Position numbers and translations under genes: made by a program
Notes under the pieces: model-generated
The model's input: the letters and a program-made list of their open reading frames with translations, nothing else
What the model was told of the DNA's origin: nothing
Database searches by the model: none
Assembly (NCBI GenBank): GCA_019233755.1
Contig: JAFAMD010000031.1
Location: 62,001-126,000, forward strand
DNA from: Acidobacteriaceae bacterium
GTDB taxonomy: Bacteria > Acidobacteriota > Terriglobia > Bryobacterales > Bryobacteraceae
Length of the DNA stretch: 64,000 nucleotides
Direction: 5' to 3'
Shown here: piece by piece, positions 1-9,167 of the stretch
Layout: every line of letters starts with the position of its first letter
Numbering within the stretch: the stretch's first letter is position 1

Positions 1-120
1 GAGAAAGACCGGCCGAAAGTGGCCGTACAGCCGGTCGAGATCGAAATGGATTTGGACGGCGAACACTTCGACGACATGTTTGTAAGACTGATGAGTGCAC
101 CCACGCCTCCAGCTCACTAA
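1..120 (+). CDS. C-terminal end of an unidentified protein (cut by window edge)
   Basis: An open frame runs from the first base to a TAA at 118-120 and gives the last 39 residues of a protein whose start lies outside the window. The fragment is acidic in the middle (EIEMDLDGEHFDD) and ends in a Pro-rich tail. No family can be recognised from this piece. It converges on the TPR gene that follows: that gene's TAG (117-119 on the other strand) overlaps this TAA, so the two stop codons interlock. Coding status is inferred from the open frame and the tidy convergent stop. Confidence 0.5.
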   Translation, partial: EKDRPKVAVQPVEIEMDLDGEHFDDMFVRLMSAPTPPAH

Positions 121-1655
121 TGTTTTGCATTCTGCGAGGACGAGGCAGGCTCACGCAAGGTGAAGACAAACTGCTGGAGAGCCTTTCGTTCCTGCTCCCT
201 TTGCTCCGCCGATCGCTTGGACAATTGGTTATAAAGCATCAGCTCTTCTTGAGCCTTCCGTGTTTCCCCAGCGCTTCTATAAGCTTGGGAAAGGCGATAG
301 TGTGCCTCCTCCATTTGGGGATAGAGTTCGATCGCCCGCTGATAGGTGGAGATGGCGGCGCGAGAATCTTTCCGCTCCGAATAGAGAGCACCCAATTGCA
401 GATAGGCGGCGCCCAGACTCGGATCGAGCCGAACGGCTTTCTCCAATAACGCCTGAACGCGCGCGGCAGTACCGGAATCCTCCGGGCCGGTCCGGCGCCT
501 CCAAAGGCTGACCGCGTAATAGTAATTGGCCCATGGATTATCGGGTTGGAGCTCGGCAAATCTCTCAAACCTCTCGACAAAGCCATCTGACAATATGATT
601 TCCCTGCCTTCTACTTTGCCGAGGAACAGGTAAGGCTCGGGATCGATGGGATTCAAATCGGACGCCTGGAAAAAGCGCTGAGCGGCCTGATCGTAAAAGC
701 CGCGAACATACCAGGCCACGGCGAGACCAAGAAGCATTCGCACCGAATGCGGAAACAGGTGATTACCCTTGATGAAAACTTCGGTCGCCGGTTCTGCGGC
801 GCGATGCATCAGCAACTCCGCTCCCCAATCGAAGAGATATGGTTCGCTTGCTTCCAGTTCTGCCGCATTCTGGTATTCGCGAACCGCCTCAAGCGAATTC
901 CCCAGCGTCTCATTGATTTCGCCTGACAAGTGGTGCAGTCGGGCTTTTTCGGCAGTACTGCAAGGGATAGAGGAAGCTCGCTCCAGGTAGGTCAGGGCTT
1001 CGCGAGGTCTCCCGTCGTGAGCGAGAAATTTCCCGAGATTGTAGTTGGCCTCAAAATCCCCGGGCGCAGTTGCTGCTCTCTCGCGCAGCGATTTCTCGAT
1101 TTCAGTCGAAGGCGAGACAGAAGTTGAAGCACCCGGCGATTCCTTGCTGAGCGAAGCAGTGGCTTTGGTAAGCGCTTCGGATGAACGCAAAACGCTATCG
1201 GAGCCGTGGCCGCCCCGATAAGTGTTGTCCGTCACGCCTGCCACGGTGAATTGGGGCTCGTCGAAGAACTCTGGCGCTCCGGAAGGATTTGCGGCCCGGA
1301 GAGTAAGATCGACCTGCTTCCCTTCTCTCGAGGCGAGGACAAAGGGACCGAACGCCGCCTCGCCATTTCCGCCCATCTCCGCGCGCAGCATGTACGTGCC
1401 TCTGGGCAGCGCCGTGAAGCGATACTTTCCGTCCGGCTCGGTATGTCCCGTTAGAACCTGCTTAGTAGTTTCGACCTGCAAGAAAACGGCAGCAGAAACC
1501 GGGTGCCCTCTCGAATCTCGAACGAACCCCTGCACGCTGGCTGTGCCTTGGGCTCTCTGAGATTGTCCTTGAGCAAACGGGACGAAGAGAATGATTGCAG
1601 CTAAGGAGGTCACATTGAGGTACTTCATACAACGCACCGCCTTTTGCCTTGTCAT
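117..1655 (-). CDS. Secreted TPR protein with N-terminal carboxypeptidase-like regulatory domain
   Basis: This 512-residue protein begins with a signal peptide; the hydrophobic core LAAIILFVPFAQGQ lies around residues 17-31. A carboxypeptidase regulatory-like beta-sandwich follows at about 38-120 (GFVRDSRGHPVSAAVFL, then a DGKYRFTALPRGTY motif). The rest, from about residue 190 on, is tetratricopeptide repeats, for example the unit LDPSLGAAYLQLGALYSERKD. It is probably a periplasmic or outer-membrane scaffold; the partner is unknown. Its ATG overlaps the TGA of the upstream FG-GAP/TPR gene by four bases (1652-1655), so the two are probably translationally coupled. A second possible start at 1628 (MKYLNV) would give a more conventional signal peptide. 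Confidence 0.85.
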   Translation of the reverse strand: MTRQKAVRCMKYLNVTSLAAIILFVPFAQGQSQRAQGTASVQGFVRDSRGHPVSAAVFLQVETTKQVLTGHTEPDGKYRFTALPRGTYMLRAEMGGNGEAAFGPFVLASREGKQVDLTLRAANPSGAPEFFDEPQFTVAGVTDNTYRGGHGSDSVLRSSEALTKATASLSKESPGASTSVSPSTEIEKSLRERAATAPGDFEANYNLGKFLAHDGRPREALTYLERASSIPCSTAEKARLHHLSGEINETLGNSLEAVREYQNAAELEASEPYLFDWGAELLMHRAAEPATEVFIKGNHLFPHSVRMLLGLAVAWYVRGFYDQAAQRFFQASDLNPIDPEPYLFLGKVEGREIILSDGFVERFERFAELQPDNPWANYYYAVSLWRRRTGPEDSGTAARVQALLEKAVRLDPSLGAAYLQLGALYSERKDSRAAISTYQRAIELYPQMEEAHYRLSQAYRSAGETRKAQEELMLYNQLSKRSAEQREQERKALQQFVFTLREPASSSQNAKH

Positions 1656-4600
1656 TTCAACTGTTCCAGGGCCTTCTCGCCCTGTACATCCCCCGGATGC
1701 TCTTTGAGGAGCTTCAGCAGAACAGCCCGGGCTTTATCCTGCGCTCCTTCCAGTACATAGACGCGGGCGAGGTTCAGGTAAGCCTGGTTGAACCCGGGTG
1801 CAACGCGAATGCACTCTTCAAATGTGGCAACCGCTTGGTCCCGCCGACCAGTTCGCAGGTAAAGCACGGCAAGATTGTTCGTGGCTTCCGGGTAAACGGG
1901 ACGAAACTCCAAGGCTCTTTGCAAATACTCGTAGGCTCGCCCGGTATCGTCCGTTTGCGCAAAAACCATGCCGAGGCTGTAGTTGGCTGCGGCATCTCTA
2001 GGACTCACAGCGATAGCCCGCTCCAGCACCTTTCGCGCCTCGTCCCATCGTTTCTGCTGCCGATAAGCGTTTCCGAGATTTTCAAGCGCGATCAAGTGGT
2101 TGGGATTCAACCGGAGAGCCTCTTGAAAGCAGCCGATCGCCTCGTCCGTGCGCCCGTCGCGCGTGGAGAGGAGACCGAGGTTGTTCCAGGCGTTTGGACC
2201 TGTGTCAGGATAACTCGCACTGAGTTTCACCGCCTGTTCAAAACTGTTTCGCGCCTCACGGGTCTTATTCTGTTGCAGGTAGATGCTCCCCAGTCCGTAG
2301 TAGGCCTCTGCGCTCGACGCTTCGTCCCGAAGAGCGAGCCGGAATGACGCCTCCGACTGATTCAGGTAGCCCCGCTGAAAGAAAACCGAACCGTACGAGA
2401 GATTATTTCGCCCAAACTCAAATGTATCGGCAACACCTGGGAACGGCAGCGCCTTCGCGAGCCGCTCCGACGTGGTTTGAGGAATATGTTTGAAGTCTCG
2501 TTGGATGTTGTCCTGCTTCATGGGTCCCTGGTACACCTTGACGATGTCCCCCTTCCCGTCGATCAGAAACGATGTTGGCAGGATAAGGTCGCGGTGCCGG
2601 TCGAACAAATAGCGATACAGAATGTTGTAAATGCCAGCGACATCGTCCGATCCGCAAAGGACCGGAAAGGAAAAGTTGCGATCGCCCGCGAGTGCATGGC
2701 GGCTTTCAGAGTTCATCACGCCATCGAAGTTCACGGTGAGCAATTGAAGTCCTTCCGCAGACCAGGCCGAATGAAACCTGTGGAAGAGCGATAGGTCCTC
2801 CCGGCAACCCGGCGATTCGGTCATCCAGAAGTTGAGGAGCACCGGCTTGCCACGAAGCGCGGAAAGCGTTCGAGTCTGTCCAGCCAGGTCAGGAAGAGAA
2901 AAATCGGGCGCCGCCACAGGCGCGAGCAGCCACGTTTCAACCGTAGCCGGGAGGACTTCTCCTTCTTGCAGTCTGGTGGGAGAAACCTGGCCCCGCGCCA
3001 ACATGGGTGTCTTGAATGGCTCCATGCGGGACGGCTCGGGGCCCTCCTCAACCCAGATTCTATGGTTAGCCGGGATTGCACCGAGTTGTTGAACGAGCCC
3101 GCTCGGCCAGCGAATGGACGCTGTAATACGGCCTTTGGCCGCTCCCAGTCCGAAGAACATCTCCTTGCTGTGCTGCGAGAGGAATCCCGATCCCGCTTGA
3201 AGCTGCCGGGTCTGACGGCCCGCGTCGGTTTCCACTGTAACGGCCGCGCCTATGGCGTCACGATTACTCTTGGTGCCGCGGAGACGGAATGCGATCGACG
3301 GCGGCAGGTCCTCCATCACATTTTTCAATAGGCGTAACTGCGGGCCGTTCCGGTTCTTCAGCAATACTTCCTGTCGCCCGTCGTGATCGAAGTCCGCCAG
3401 AGCGAACGCTCTGCCATCCTCTACAAAGTCCAGGCCGGCGACGCCGGAAATATCGGAAAATGTTCCATCCCGGTTATTCGCATAGAAGACGTTGCGCTCA
3501 AATCCGCTCCATGTATGGTCGGCGCGGATGAGTTCGTTGAGCGCATTCCAGCCTTGCTCGTAATCAGTAGACGATCTGGCCTCGTCAGGCGAATTGGCAA
3601 CCACCTGCCGCCAGAAAAAGCTATTCATGTCTTCACGCAAGGCGCCTGTAAGCATTCCGTTGGCAATGTAGAGATCGGGGAAGCCGTCGTGGTCGAAGTC
3701 CCAGGCATCGCTCGACCACGACCATCGGCCCATCCCAACTCCAGCAGCACTCGCGTCCTCGAAAGCAGCGCTGCCGTTGTTGCGCAATAAGGAATTGCCC
3801 ATGGCGTGTTTTCGATAAAGCGCGCGAACTTCCTTGGATGCCTCTTTCTTGAAATCTTCCTGCATGGAGATGCGCTCACCGGCCGCGGTCCACATGTCAG
3901 CAACGTAAAGGTCGTCAGCTCCGTCGTTGTTGTAATCGAACCAGCAGACACTCATGCCCGCGCCGACGTCTTCAACGCCAGCCTGTTTCGCAACGTCAGT
4001 AAAAGTTCCGTCGCCGTTGTTGCGGTAGAGGTTCTTCCTGCCGAAATCGTTTACTACGTACAGGTCGGGCCATCCATCCCGGTTGTAGTCGCTCCAGCCG
4101 CAGCAAAAGCTATAGCGCGTGTTGTTCTGATCAAGTCCCGATTCCCTGGTGACATCCCTAAAGGTTCCATCCCGGTTGTTCCGCATGAGGAAATTGCGCG
4201 GGCCGTTCTCAGCGTCGTAATACGGAACGGGGTACTTGTACTGATTCGTGCCCTGGTAATAGACGTAGAGACAGAAATAAATGTCCAGCCAGCCATCGCG
4301 ATCATAGTCAGCCGCGGATGCTCCGGTGAAGGTGCCTTGCGGAATACTGGCGAACTGAAACGCATCGTGCTTTTGGCGGAATTTGCCGCCGCCCTGGTTC
4401 AAAAACAACAGAGGTCCGTTGGCTCGCACCACAACCAGGTCCTGGCGTCCATCGTTGTCGAAATCAGCAAACAACGCGCATGCCGTATTTTCGAGAATCC
4501 CGACGCCGGATGTTTTGGTTATATCCTCGAAAGTCCCATCACCGCGGTTTCGATAAAGCCGGTTTGGAAGCCCGGCAGGTTGGCAAACGTAAACGTCATC

Positions 4601-5281
4601 GAACCCGTCATCATCGATGTCCCCAACCGACACACCGTTATGGCCGTAGATGTCAATACCGCACGCGCCATCGAGAACGGTCCGCCAGTAATCTACTCCC
4701 CGCAGCATTTGCGCGGAGTAGGAGGAATTCGCGCCGAACGCCTGCGGGGTGAGGTCTGCATAGAATGGCGCTGCGGATCGGCTCCGGACTTCATCCCTCG
4801 CTCGCCAACGCTTGATCCGATATTCGCCTGAGGAGGCCGCCTCCCACTCGAACTGCCATGACCCCACCCGTTGCTCGCGGTAGAAATCCGTGCCTGTGCC
4901 AACCAATTCATACCGCACCCGAGTCGTCAGCCGGCCGGGACTCGCTTCGATCTTCGTCACCTGAAACTCGGCGGTCACGATTCTGGAAAAGCGACTCAGG
5001 GCCGATCGCAATTCTCCCAGAAAGGCTTCCCGTTCGAGAGAGATCTGTTCTGCGAACGTAATTCGTAGGATTTCAAGCGCCGCGTCACGGCGTACGATCC
5101 TCGTCTCAGTTGCTCGCAAGGAGGAACCTAAGAAACCCGCACTGAGAACCTTCTCGACCGATTGAATTCTCTGCGGTGATTGCAAAAGATCCGCGCTCCA
5201 TTCCGAGAGAATCCCGGCGATCGGATCGTGCTCTTTTTCCGCGGGGAAGTCGTCGAGGCCCGCGTTTGCCTTGAGAAGCAC
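1652..5281 (-). CDS. FG-GAP/VCBS repeat, ASPIC/UnbV, redoxin-like and TPR fusion protein (CRTAC1 type)
   Basis: This is a 1209-residue reading when started at the GTG at 5281. It has four parts. An N-terminal region (1-200) is followed by a long run of FG-GAP/VCBS propeller repeats (about 215-620) with Ca-binding-like signatures such as DIDDDGFDDVYV and DYNRDGWPDLYV. An ASPIC/UnbV domain follows at about 650-730 (IGAAVTVETDAGRQ, then IRWPSG). A thioredoxin/AhpC-like domain lies at about 780-920 (APDFSLPDLAGQTRTLSALRGKPVLLNFW), but its active site reads SPGC, so the usual CxxC is missing. TPRs run from about 960 to the end. The frame stays open upstream of 5281 and encodes a Tat-like N-terminus with no ATG, GTG or TTG in frame (see 5282-5474), so the true protein is probably longer. 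It is expected to be exported; the substrate is unknown. Confidence 0.85.
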   Translation of the reverse strand: MLLKANAGLDDFPAEKEHDPIAGILSEWSADLLQSPQRIQSVEKVLSAGFLGSSLRATETRIVRRDAALEILRITFAEQISLEREAFLGELRSALSRFSRIVTAEFQVTKIEASPGRLTTRVRYELVGTGTDFYREQRVGSWQFEWEAASSGEYRIKRWRARDEVRSRSAAPFYADLTPQAFGANSSYSAQMLRGVDYWRTVLDGACGIDIYGHNGVSVGDIDDDGFDDVYVCQPAGLPNRLYRNRGDGTFEDITKTSGVGILENTACALFADFDNDGRQDLVVVRANGPLLFLNQGGGKFRQKHDAFQFASIPQGTFTGASAADYDRDGWLDIYFCLYVYYQGTNQYKYPVPYYDAENGPRNFLMRNNRDGTFRDVTRESGLDQNNTRYSFCCGWSDYNRDGWPDLYVVNDFGRKNLYRNNGDGTFTDVAKQAGVEDVGAGMSVCWFDYNNDGADDLYVADMWTAAGERISMQEDFKKEASKEVRALYRKHAMGNSLLRNNGSAAFEDASAAGVGMGRWSWSSDAWDFDHDGFPDLYIANGMLTGALREDMNSFFWRQVVANSPDEARSSTDYEQGWNALNELIRADHTWSGFERNVFYANNRDGTFSDISGVAGLDFVEDGRAFALADFDHDGRQEVLLKNRNGPQLRLLKNVMEDLPPSIAFRLRGTKSNRDAIGAAVTVETDAGRQTRQLQAGSGFLSQHSKEMFFGLGAAKGRITASIRWPSGLVQQLGAIPANHRIWVEEGPEPSRMEPFKTPMLARGQVSPTRLQEGEVLPATVETWLLAPVAAPDFSLPDLAGQTRTLSALRGKPVLLNFWMTESPGCREDLSLFHRFHSAWSAEGLQLLTVNFDGVMNSESRHALAGDRNFSFPVLCGSDDVAGIYNILYRYLFDRHRDLILPTSFLIDGKGDIVKVYQGPMKQDNIQRDFKHIPQTTSERLAKALPFPGVADTFEFGRNNLSYGSVFFQRGYLNQSEASFRLALRDEASSAEAYYGLGSIYLQQNKTREARNSFEQAVKLSASYPDTGPNAWNNLGLLSTRDGRTDEAIGCFQEALRLNPNHLIALENLGNAYRQQKRWDEARKVLERAIAVSPRDAAANYSLGMVFAQTDDTGRAYEYLQRALEFRPVYPEATNNLAVLYLRTGRRDQAVATFEECIRVAPGFNQAYLNLARVYVLEGAQDKARAVLLKLLKEHPGDVQGEKALEQLK

Positions 5282-5474
5282 AGCATCGAGCGGCGTCTGC
5301 GCGCGGTAGTGAGGACGCAGGTGAAACTCGGCCTCCGCCGCCTGCGTATTTTGCAGATCGAGCGGCAGGAGAAAAGCGTGTATGGAGCGAAGGTTGGCGG
5401 GCAGCAGTGCTGCCGACGCCCCCTGGCAGCAGCGCGTAAGAAAGTCACGCCTGCGAAGATGGGCCGACGTCCAT
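5282..5474 (-). other. Out-of-frame Tat signal region of the FG-GAP/TPR protein (one-base frameshift)
   Basis: The main frame continues upstream of the GTG and reads HLRRRDFLTRCCQGASAALL, a twin-arginine export signal (RRDFL) followed by a hydrophobic stretch. There is no usable start codon in that frame before the TAG at 5525-5527. An ATG at 5474 with a good Shine-Dalgarno (AGGAG, 6 bases upstream) is one base out of phase and stops after nine codons. Removing one C from the CCC run at 5461-5463 would join them as MDVGHLRRRDFLTR. The extra base may be a sequencing or assembly error or a real mutation. Confidence 0.6.
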
Positions 5475-5712
5475 GTCTTCTCCTGCTCCAGAGCGTTGCC
5501 TCCCAGGGTGTTGCCGCTTGGAACCTAAGAATCTAACACCCGTGTCGGAGCGCGTCAACGCTGGGTGCGGGTGCTGTCGTTGGCTCTTGCCAGGAATAGA
5601 ACGGCGGCGTAAATTGGAAGACCTGAGAGCCCTTACTTTCAACGGAAAACAAGGCGATCGCCTTCTATCGCATAGATCGCTCGGATGCAGCCCGAAGAGC
5701 CGCCACTATCCG

Positions 5713-6975
5713 TTGCGACATGTAGGACTGTTCACTGCGATGCTGCTGCTAACTGCGGCGGAAGCCAACGCGGTAGCATTACAGCAGACATCGGCCGTGA
5801 CCCCCGCAGTCGCGGACTCTCCGGAAGCACATCTCGGGAAGGGCTACGATGCCCTGAAACACGACCGGTACGACGTAGCAGCGAGCGAATTCCGAGCTGC
5901 CCTGCAGCTTGACCCAACCTTGGTTACAAGGGCGCGATTTCCGTTGGCTGTCGCGCTCTTCGAACTCAAAGAACCTGTCGAAGCGCGCAAGGAGCTTGAA
6001 AGCGTTCGCCGGGAGATTGGAGACCATCCCAACGTCTTGTATTACCTGGGGAGGTTGGACCTGATGGAGCAGAACTTCACAGGCGCGATTCGGAACTTGA
6101 GTAAAGCTGTCGCGCAGCCTCCTTTCCCCGACACGGCCTATTATCTTGGAGTCGCCTGCTTCAAGCAGGGTGATCTCCCGGCTGCCGAAAAGTGGTTGAA
6201 ACTAGCAGCTCAGGTGAGTCCACAGGATAGTCTCGTTCAATATCAGCTGGCGCAGGTTTATCGAAGAGAGGGCCGTGAGCAGGAAGCGAACAACGCAGCT
6301 GCGCTGTCGGCACAGTTGCGCCGGCGCGACGCTGATGAAAGCAAGCTAAAAGTGGAATGCGCTCAGAAGCTGGACGAGGGTCCTCGCAGTGAAGCTCACG
6401 CAGTTTGCGACCGTCTATATGATCCGGACAATGCGGAGAAACTTACTGCTCTTGGGACCATTTACGGCCAGCACGGCGATTTGGAAGCAGCGCTGGGGCC
6501 CCTGCGGCGGGCTGCGGAGCTAGCGCCGCAGTCGCCGCAAATGCAATACAACCTGGCATTCACTTATTACCAACTGAATCGTTATGCGGAGGCGCGCGCG
6601 CCCATTGCCCAGGCTGTCGAGCGATGGCCAGACATCTTCCAGCTCAACGCTCTCTACGGGGCCATCCTCTCGAAGCTGGGTGATGACCTCCTCGCCTACC
6701 AGGCCCTGCGCCGTGCGCATCAGCTCAATCCGCAGGATTCCGGGACTGGAGAAACGCTCTACATCACCACTCTTGCGCTTGCCCGGAAATGCCAAGCCGG
6801 ACGCCAGTACTCTGATTCGCTTCGGTATTTCAATGAAGCCGCCAATCTGCGCCCTGACGATCCCGAGCCCCACAAGGGCATGGCCGAAATCTATGCCCTT
6901 ACTGGCCACCCCGCGGAGGCCGCCGCGGAACTGCAAAAAGCCGATCACCTGAACAGCGGCTTGGGAATTCGTTAA
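5713..6975 (+). CDS. Secreted TPR-repeat protein
   Basis: The protein has about 420 residues from a TTG start at 5713, which gives the compact signal peptide MRHVGLFTAMLLLTAAEANA. The frame is open back to 5473, but that stretch overlaps the 5' end of the divergent FG-GAP gene and does not look like protein. TPR units start at about residue 40 (AHLGKGYDALKHDRYDVAASEFRAAL by its pattern) and run to the C-terminus, with a short linker rich in charged residues near the middle. Proteins of this kind usually act as scaffolds at the cell envelope. It is divergent from the FG-GAP/TPR operon, with which it may share a promoter region. The start choice is the main uncertainty. Confidence 0.8.
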   Translation: MRHVGLFTAMLLLTAAEANAVALQQTSAVTPAVADSPEAHLGKGYDALKHDRYDVAASEFRAALQLDPTLVTRARFPLAVALFELKEPVEARKELESVRREIGDHPNVLYYLGRLDLMEQNFTGAIRNLSKAVAQPPFPDTAYYLGVACFKQGDLPAAEKWLKLAAQVSPQDSLVQYQLAQVYRREGREQEANNAAALSAQLRRRDADESKLKVECAQKLDEGPRSEAHAVCDRLYDPDNAEKLTALGTIYGQHGDLEAALGPLRRAAELAPQSPQMQYNLAFTYYQLNRYAEARAPIAQAVERWPDIFQLNALYGAILSKLGDDLLAYQALRRAHQLNPQDSGTGETLYITTLALARKCQAGRQYSDSLRYFNEAANLRPDDPEPHKGMAEIYALTGHPAEAAAELQKADHLNSGLGIR

Positions 6976-7000
6976 GCCCACCAATCGCAGCATCTCGAAC

Positions 7001-7047
7001 AGATCTCACTTTTTAATGGCGCATATCAAGACTTCTTTGTGAGATCT
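7001..7047 (+). repeat. 9-bp inverted repeat downstream of the TPR gene
   Basis: AGATCTCAC at 7001-7009 is the exact reverse complement of GTGAGATCT at 7039-7047, with 29 bases between. It lies 26 bases after the TPR stop codon. It could be a weak transcription terminator, although no clear T-run follows (only TTTA), or an operator. Confidence 0.4.
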
Positions 7048-7079
7048 TTATGCCGTCTTTAGAAGGCAGACCCTACATT

Positions 7080-7175
7080 GGTGTATCGCTCAGTGGTGGA
7101 AAGCACTTTCCTAGTTTTCCTTAGCCATCCAGGTCACGATGGCTTTGTCAGAGTGTCCTAGTTGTACCCAGGCAC
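7080..7175 (+). promoter_or_regulatory. Conserved intergenic element, copy A
   Basis: This copy shares TGGTGT, TCAGTGGT, CACTTT, AGTTT, TAGCCAT and GTACCCAG, in that order, with copy B near 46204-46300. The distance from CAGTGGT to GTACCCA is 73 bases here and 75 bases there. Copy A also contains the small palindrome GGAAAGCACTTTCC. It ends about 75 bases before the porin-like gene, so a promoter, leader or small RNA role is possible. Function is unknown. Confidence 0.4.
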
Positions 7176-7247
7176 CAGAACAACAACGAAATCTTAAAGC
7201 TAGTAGCCCCTGAGGAATTCCGATACCGAGAAGAGAGGATTACGGTC

Positions 7248-9014
7248 TTGAGAAGAGTATGTTTTTTGCTTGCGCTGACGGTAGTAGTGTTGAGCACGCA
7301 ACTCCGTGCCGCGGGCAATGAGCGTGCCGCATCCGGCGCTATTCGCGGCATCACGCGAAATCTCGCCGGCCAACCCCTTGCGGCTGTGCGCGTCACCGTG
7401 CATAGCGTGGTCGAGGAAAGCGAGCGGACCGTAATCACCAGCGGCGATGGAAGTTTCACAGTTTCAGATCTCAAACCGGGGCAGTATCAGTTGAGTGCAG
7501 AGGCGCAAGGAGTCGGGAGCGAGTCTCCCACCATTGTGGATGTGAGAGATCAGCAGACTTCCAGCGTGGAAATTTCCCTCGCGAGAGACGGCGCGGTCTC
7601 GAAAAATGTGAGCGCTGCAACCAAGCCTGGATTTTTTAAACGGCTTGCCATGGCATACGCGACCGACTGGCATCCGGCTGCCAGCGCGGCTCCGGATGCG
7701 GCCGGCACTGCCCCTAACGCGGAGCCAACTTATCGAGGCTATCCTCCGCCAGTATCCAATCCCCCGTTTCCTTTCAACGTCTGGCCAATCGGGGGCACTC
7801 CCTGGATCGGCTACCCCAACGCAACCCAGTATCCATTGACAACCGCTCTGCAAACAGGCCCGCATGGGGACTGGTGGAAGAAAGCCAACGTCCAGATTTA
7901 CGGCTGGGCGGATGTCGGTATGAACATCAGCACTTCGCATGACCGTCCTTATGGAAACTTGCCGGCCGCCTATGCAGAAATTCCGAATTCGATACAGCTT
8001 GACCAATTGACGCTCTACATTGAGCGTGTGCCGGACACGATTCAGACCGACCATTTTGACTGGGGTTTCCGTCTCACAAATTTGTACGGTCTTGATTACC
8101 GATTCACAACCGCTCAAGGATACTTCAGCCAGCAACTGCTCAATAACCCTAAAGCGGATGGAAGCATTGGAAATAAGTACGGCTATGACCCAGTCATGGC
8201 CTACGTAGATCTGTATTATCCTCATGTGGGACAAGGAATGGATGTAAGAGTCGGCCGCTATATCTCCCTCCCGGATATCGAAGCGCAGCTAGCTCCGAAT
8301 AACTATACTTTCAGTCACTCACTGACTTACACATACGACTGCTATACCCAGACGGGTGTTAATTCCACTATTAAATGGAGCAACCATTGGACGACACAAT
8401 TTGGTCTATCCGGCGGGTGTGAGTCTGCACCCTGGGCTCCGAGTGCAAAACTGACCGGAAACGCATGCGTGGGCTACACATGGGCTGATGGCGGCGACAA
8501 TATTTATATCTGTGCCAATTCCATAAATGATGGGAAGTACAACTATAACAATCTAGCGGCTTACTACACTACCTGGTATCACAAATTCGGTCATTCCAAA
8601 TGGCATTCCGCGTGGGAAACCTGGTATCAGTACATGAAGGATACTCCTAATGTCAATAACCCGGCGGCAGTATCTCTTTTAGTAACTAATTCCAATGGAG
8701 CGGTCTGCAACAACACGAGTGAACTCACCTGCTTTGCTCCGGAATGGTCCACCATCGCCTATCTCAATCGTCAGCTCTCAAAGAAGGACTTCATTAGTTT
8801 TCGGACTGAATATTTCGACGATCTGAAGGGCCAAAGAACGGGATTCAAAACCGCATACTCGGAATCGCTGGTATCATACAACCACTGGATCGGATCGACG
8901 GTCGTTTTCCGCCCGGAACTCCGGTATGAGCATGCATTTGACACGCCGGCGTATAACAACGGCACCAAGAAGAGCCAGCTAATGCTTGCCGCGGATATCA
9001 TCTGGTTTTACTGA
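7248..9014 (+). CDS. Carboxypeptidase-like domain fused to a putative beta-barrel porin (BBP2 type)
   Basis: The start is TTG at 7248, preceded by an AGAGAGGA ribosome site, and gives the signal peptide MRRVCFLLALTVVVLSTQLRA. Residues about 30-115 form a carboxypeptidase regulatory-like domain (GAIRGITRNLAGQPLAAVRV, then DGSFTVSDLKPGQY). After a Pro-rich linker, about 200-588 looks like an outer-membrane beta-barrel of the putative porin-2 type: alternating aromatic strands, VQIYGWADVGMNIS, RVGRYISLPDIEAQ, and a last strand ending in WFY, the usual barrel terminus. Cys pairs occur in the predicted loops. Base composition looks AT-richer than the flanks, especially 8.0-8.9 kb, though this was not computed. 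It probably forms an outer-membrane pore; the solute is unknown. Confidence 0.75.
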   Translation: MRRVCFLLALTVVVLSTQLRAAGNERAASGAIRGITRNLAGQPLAAVRVTVHSVVEESERTVITSGDGSFTVSDLKPGQYQLSAEAQGVGSESPTIVDVRDQQTSSVEISLARDGAVSKNVSAATKPGFFKRLAMAYATDWHPAASAAPDAAGTAPNAEPTYRGYPPPVSNPPFPFNVWPIGGTPWIGYPNATQYPLTTALQTGPHGDWWKKANVQIYGWADVGMNISTSHDRPYGNLPAAYAEIPNSIQLDQLTLYIERVPDTIQTDHFDWGFRLTNLYGLDYRFTTAQGYFSQQLLNNPKADGSIGNKYGYDPVMAYVDLYYPHVGQGMDVRVGRYISLPDIEAQLAPNNYTFSHSLTYTYDCYTQTGVNSTIKWSNHWTTQFGLSGGCESAPWAPSAKLTGNACVGYTWADGGDNIYICANSINDGKYNYNNLAAYYTTWYHKFGHSKWHSAWETWYQYMKDTPNVNNPAAVSLLVTNSNGAVCNNTSELTCFAPEWSTIAYLNRQLSKKDFISFRTEYFDDLKGQRTGFKTAYSESLVSYNHWIGSTVVFRPELRYEHAFDTPAYNNGTKKSQLMLAADIIWFY

Positions 9015-9167
9015 TCCATCTGTAGAGGAGGGCGTTAAGAAGCGTGAAGTCGGTGCTGCTGCCGATCTTCGCGCTTTTTCCCTCCTGTCGTTCTGCGTTT
9101 CGGGCTCTACCTTTGCGCTTCGCACGACCAACCACGGGTTCGCCAGGCAAACGAATCCTGGGCCAGA

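Larger units (their letters stand above)
6976..7247 (+). other. Intergenic region with an inverted repeat and a conserved element
   Basis: No credible gene is seen. The stretch is AT-richer than its neighbours. It holds a 9-bp inverted repeat (7001-7047) and a conserved element (about 7080-7175) shared with the region near 46.2 kb. Both have their own entries. The last 70 bases lead into the porin-like gene. Confidence 0.6.

Noticed and set aside
3806..4831. Long open frame (341 codons) on the plus strand
   Set aside because: It is antisense to the FG-GAP repeats; the periodic coding strand there forces openness on the other strand, and the product has no domain.
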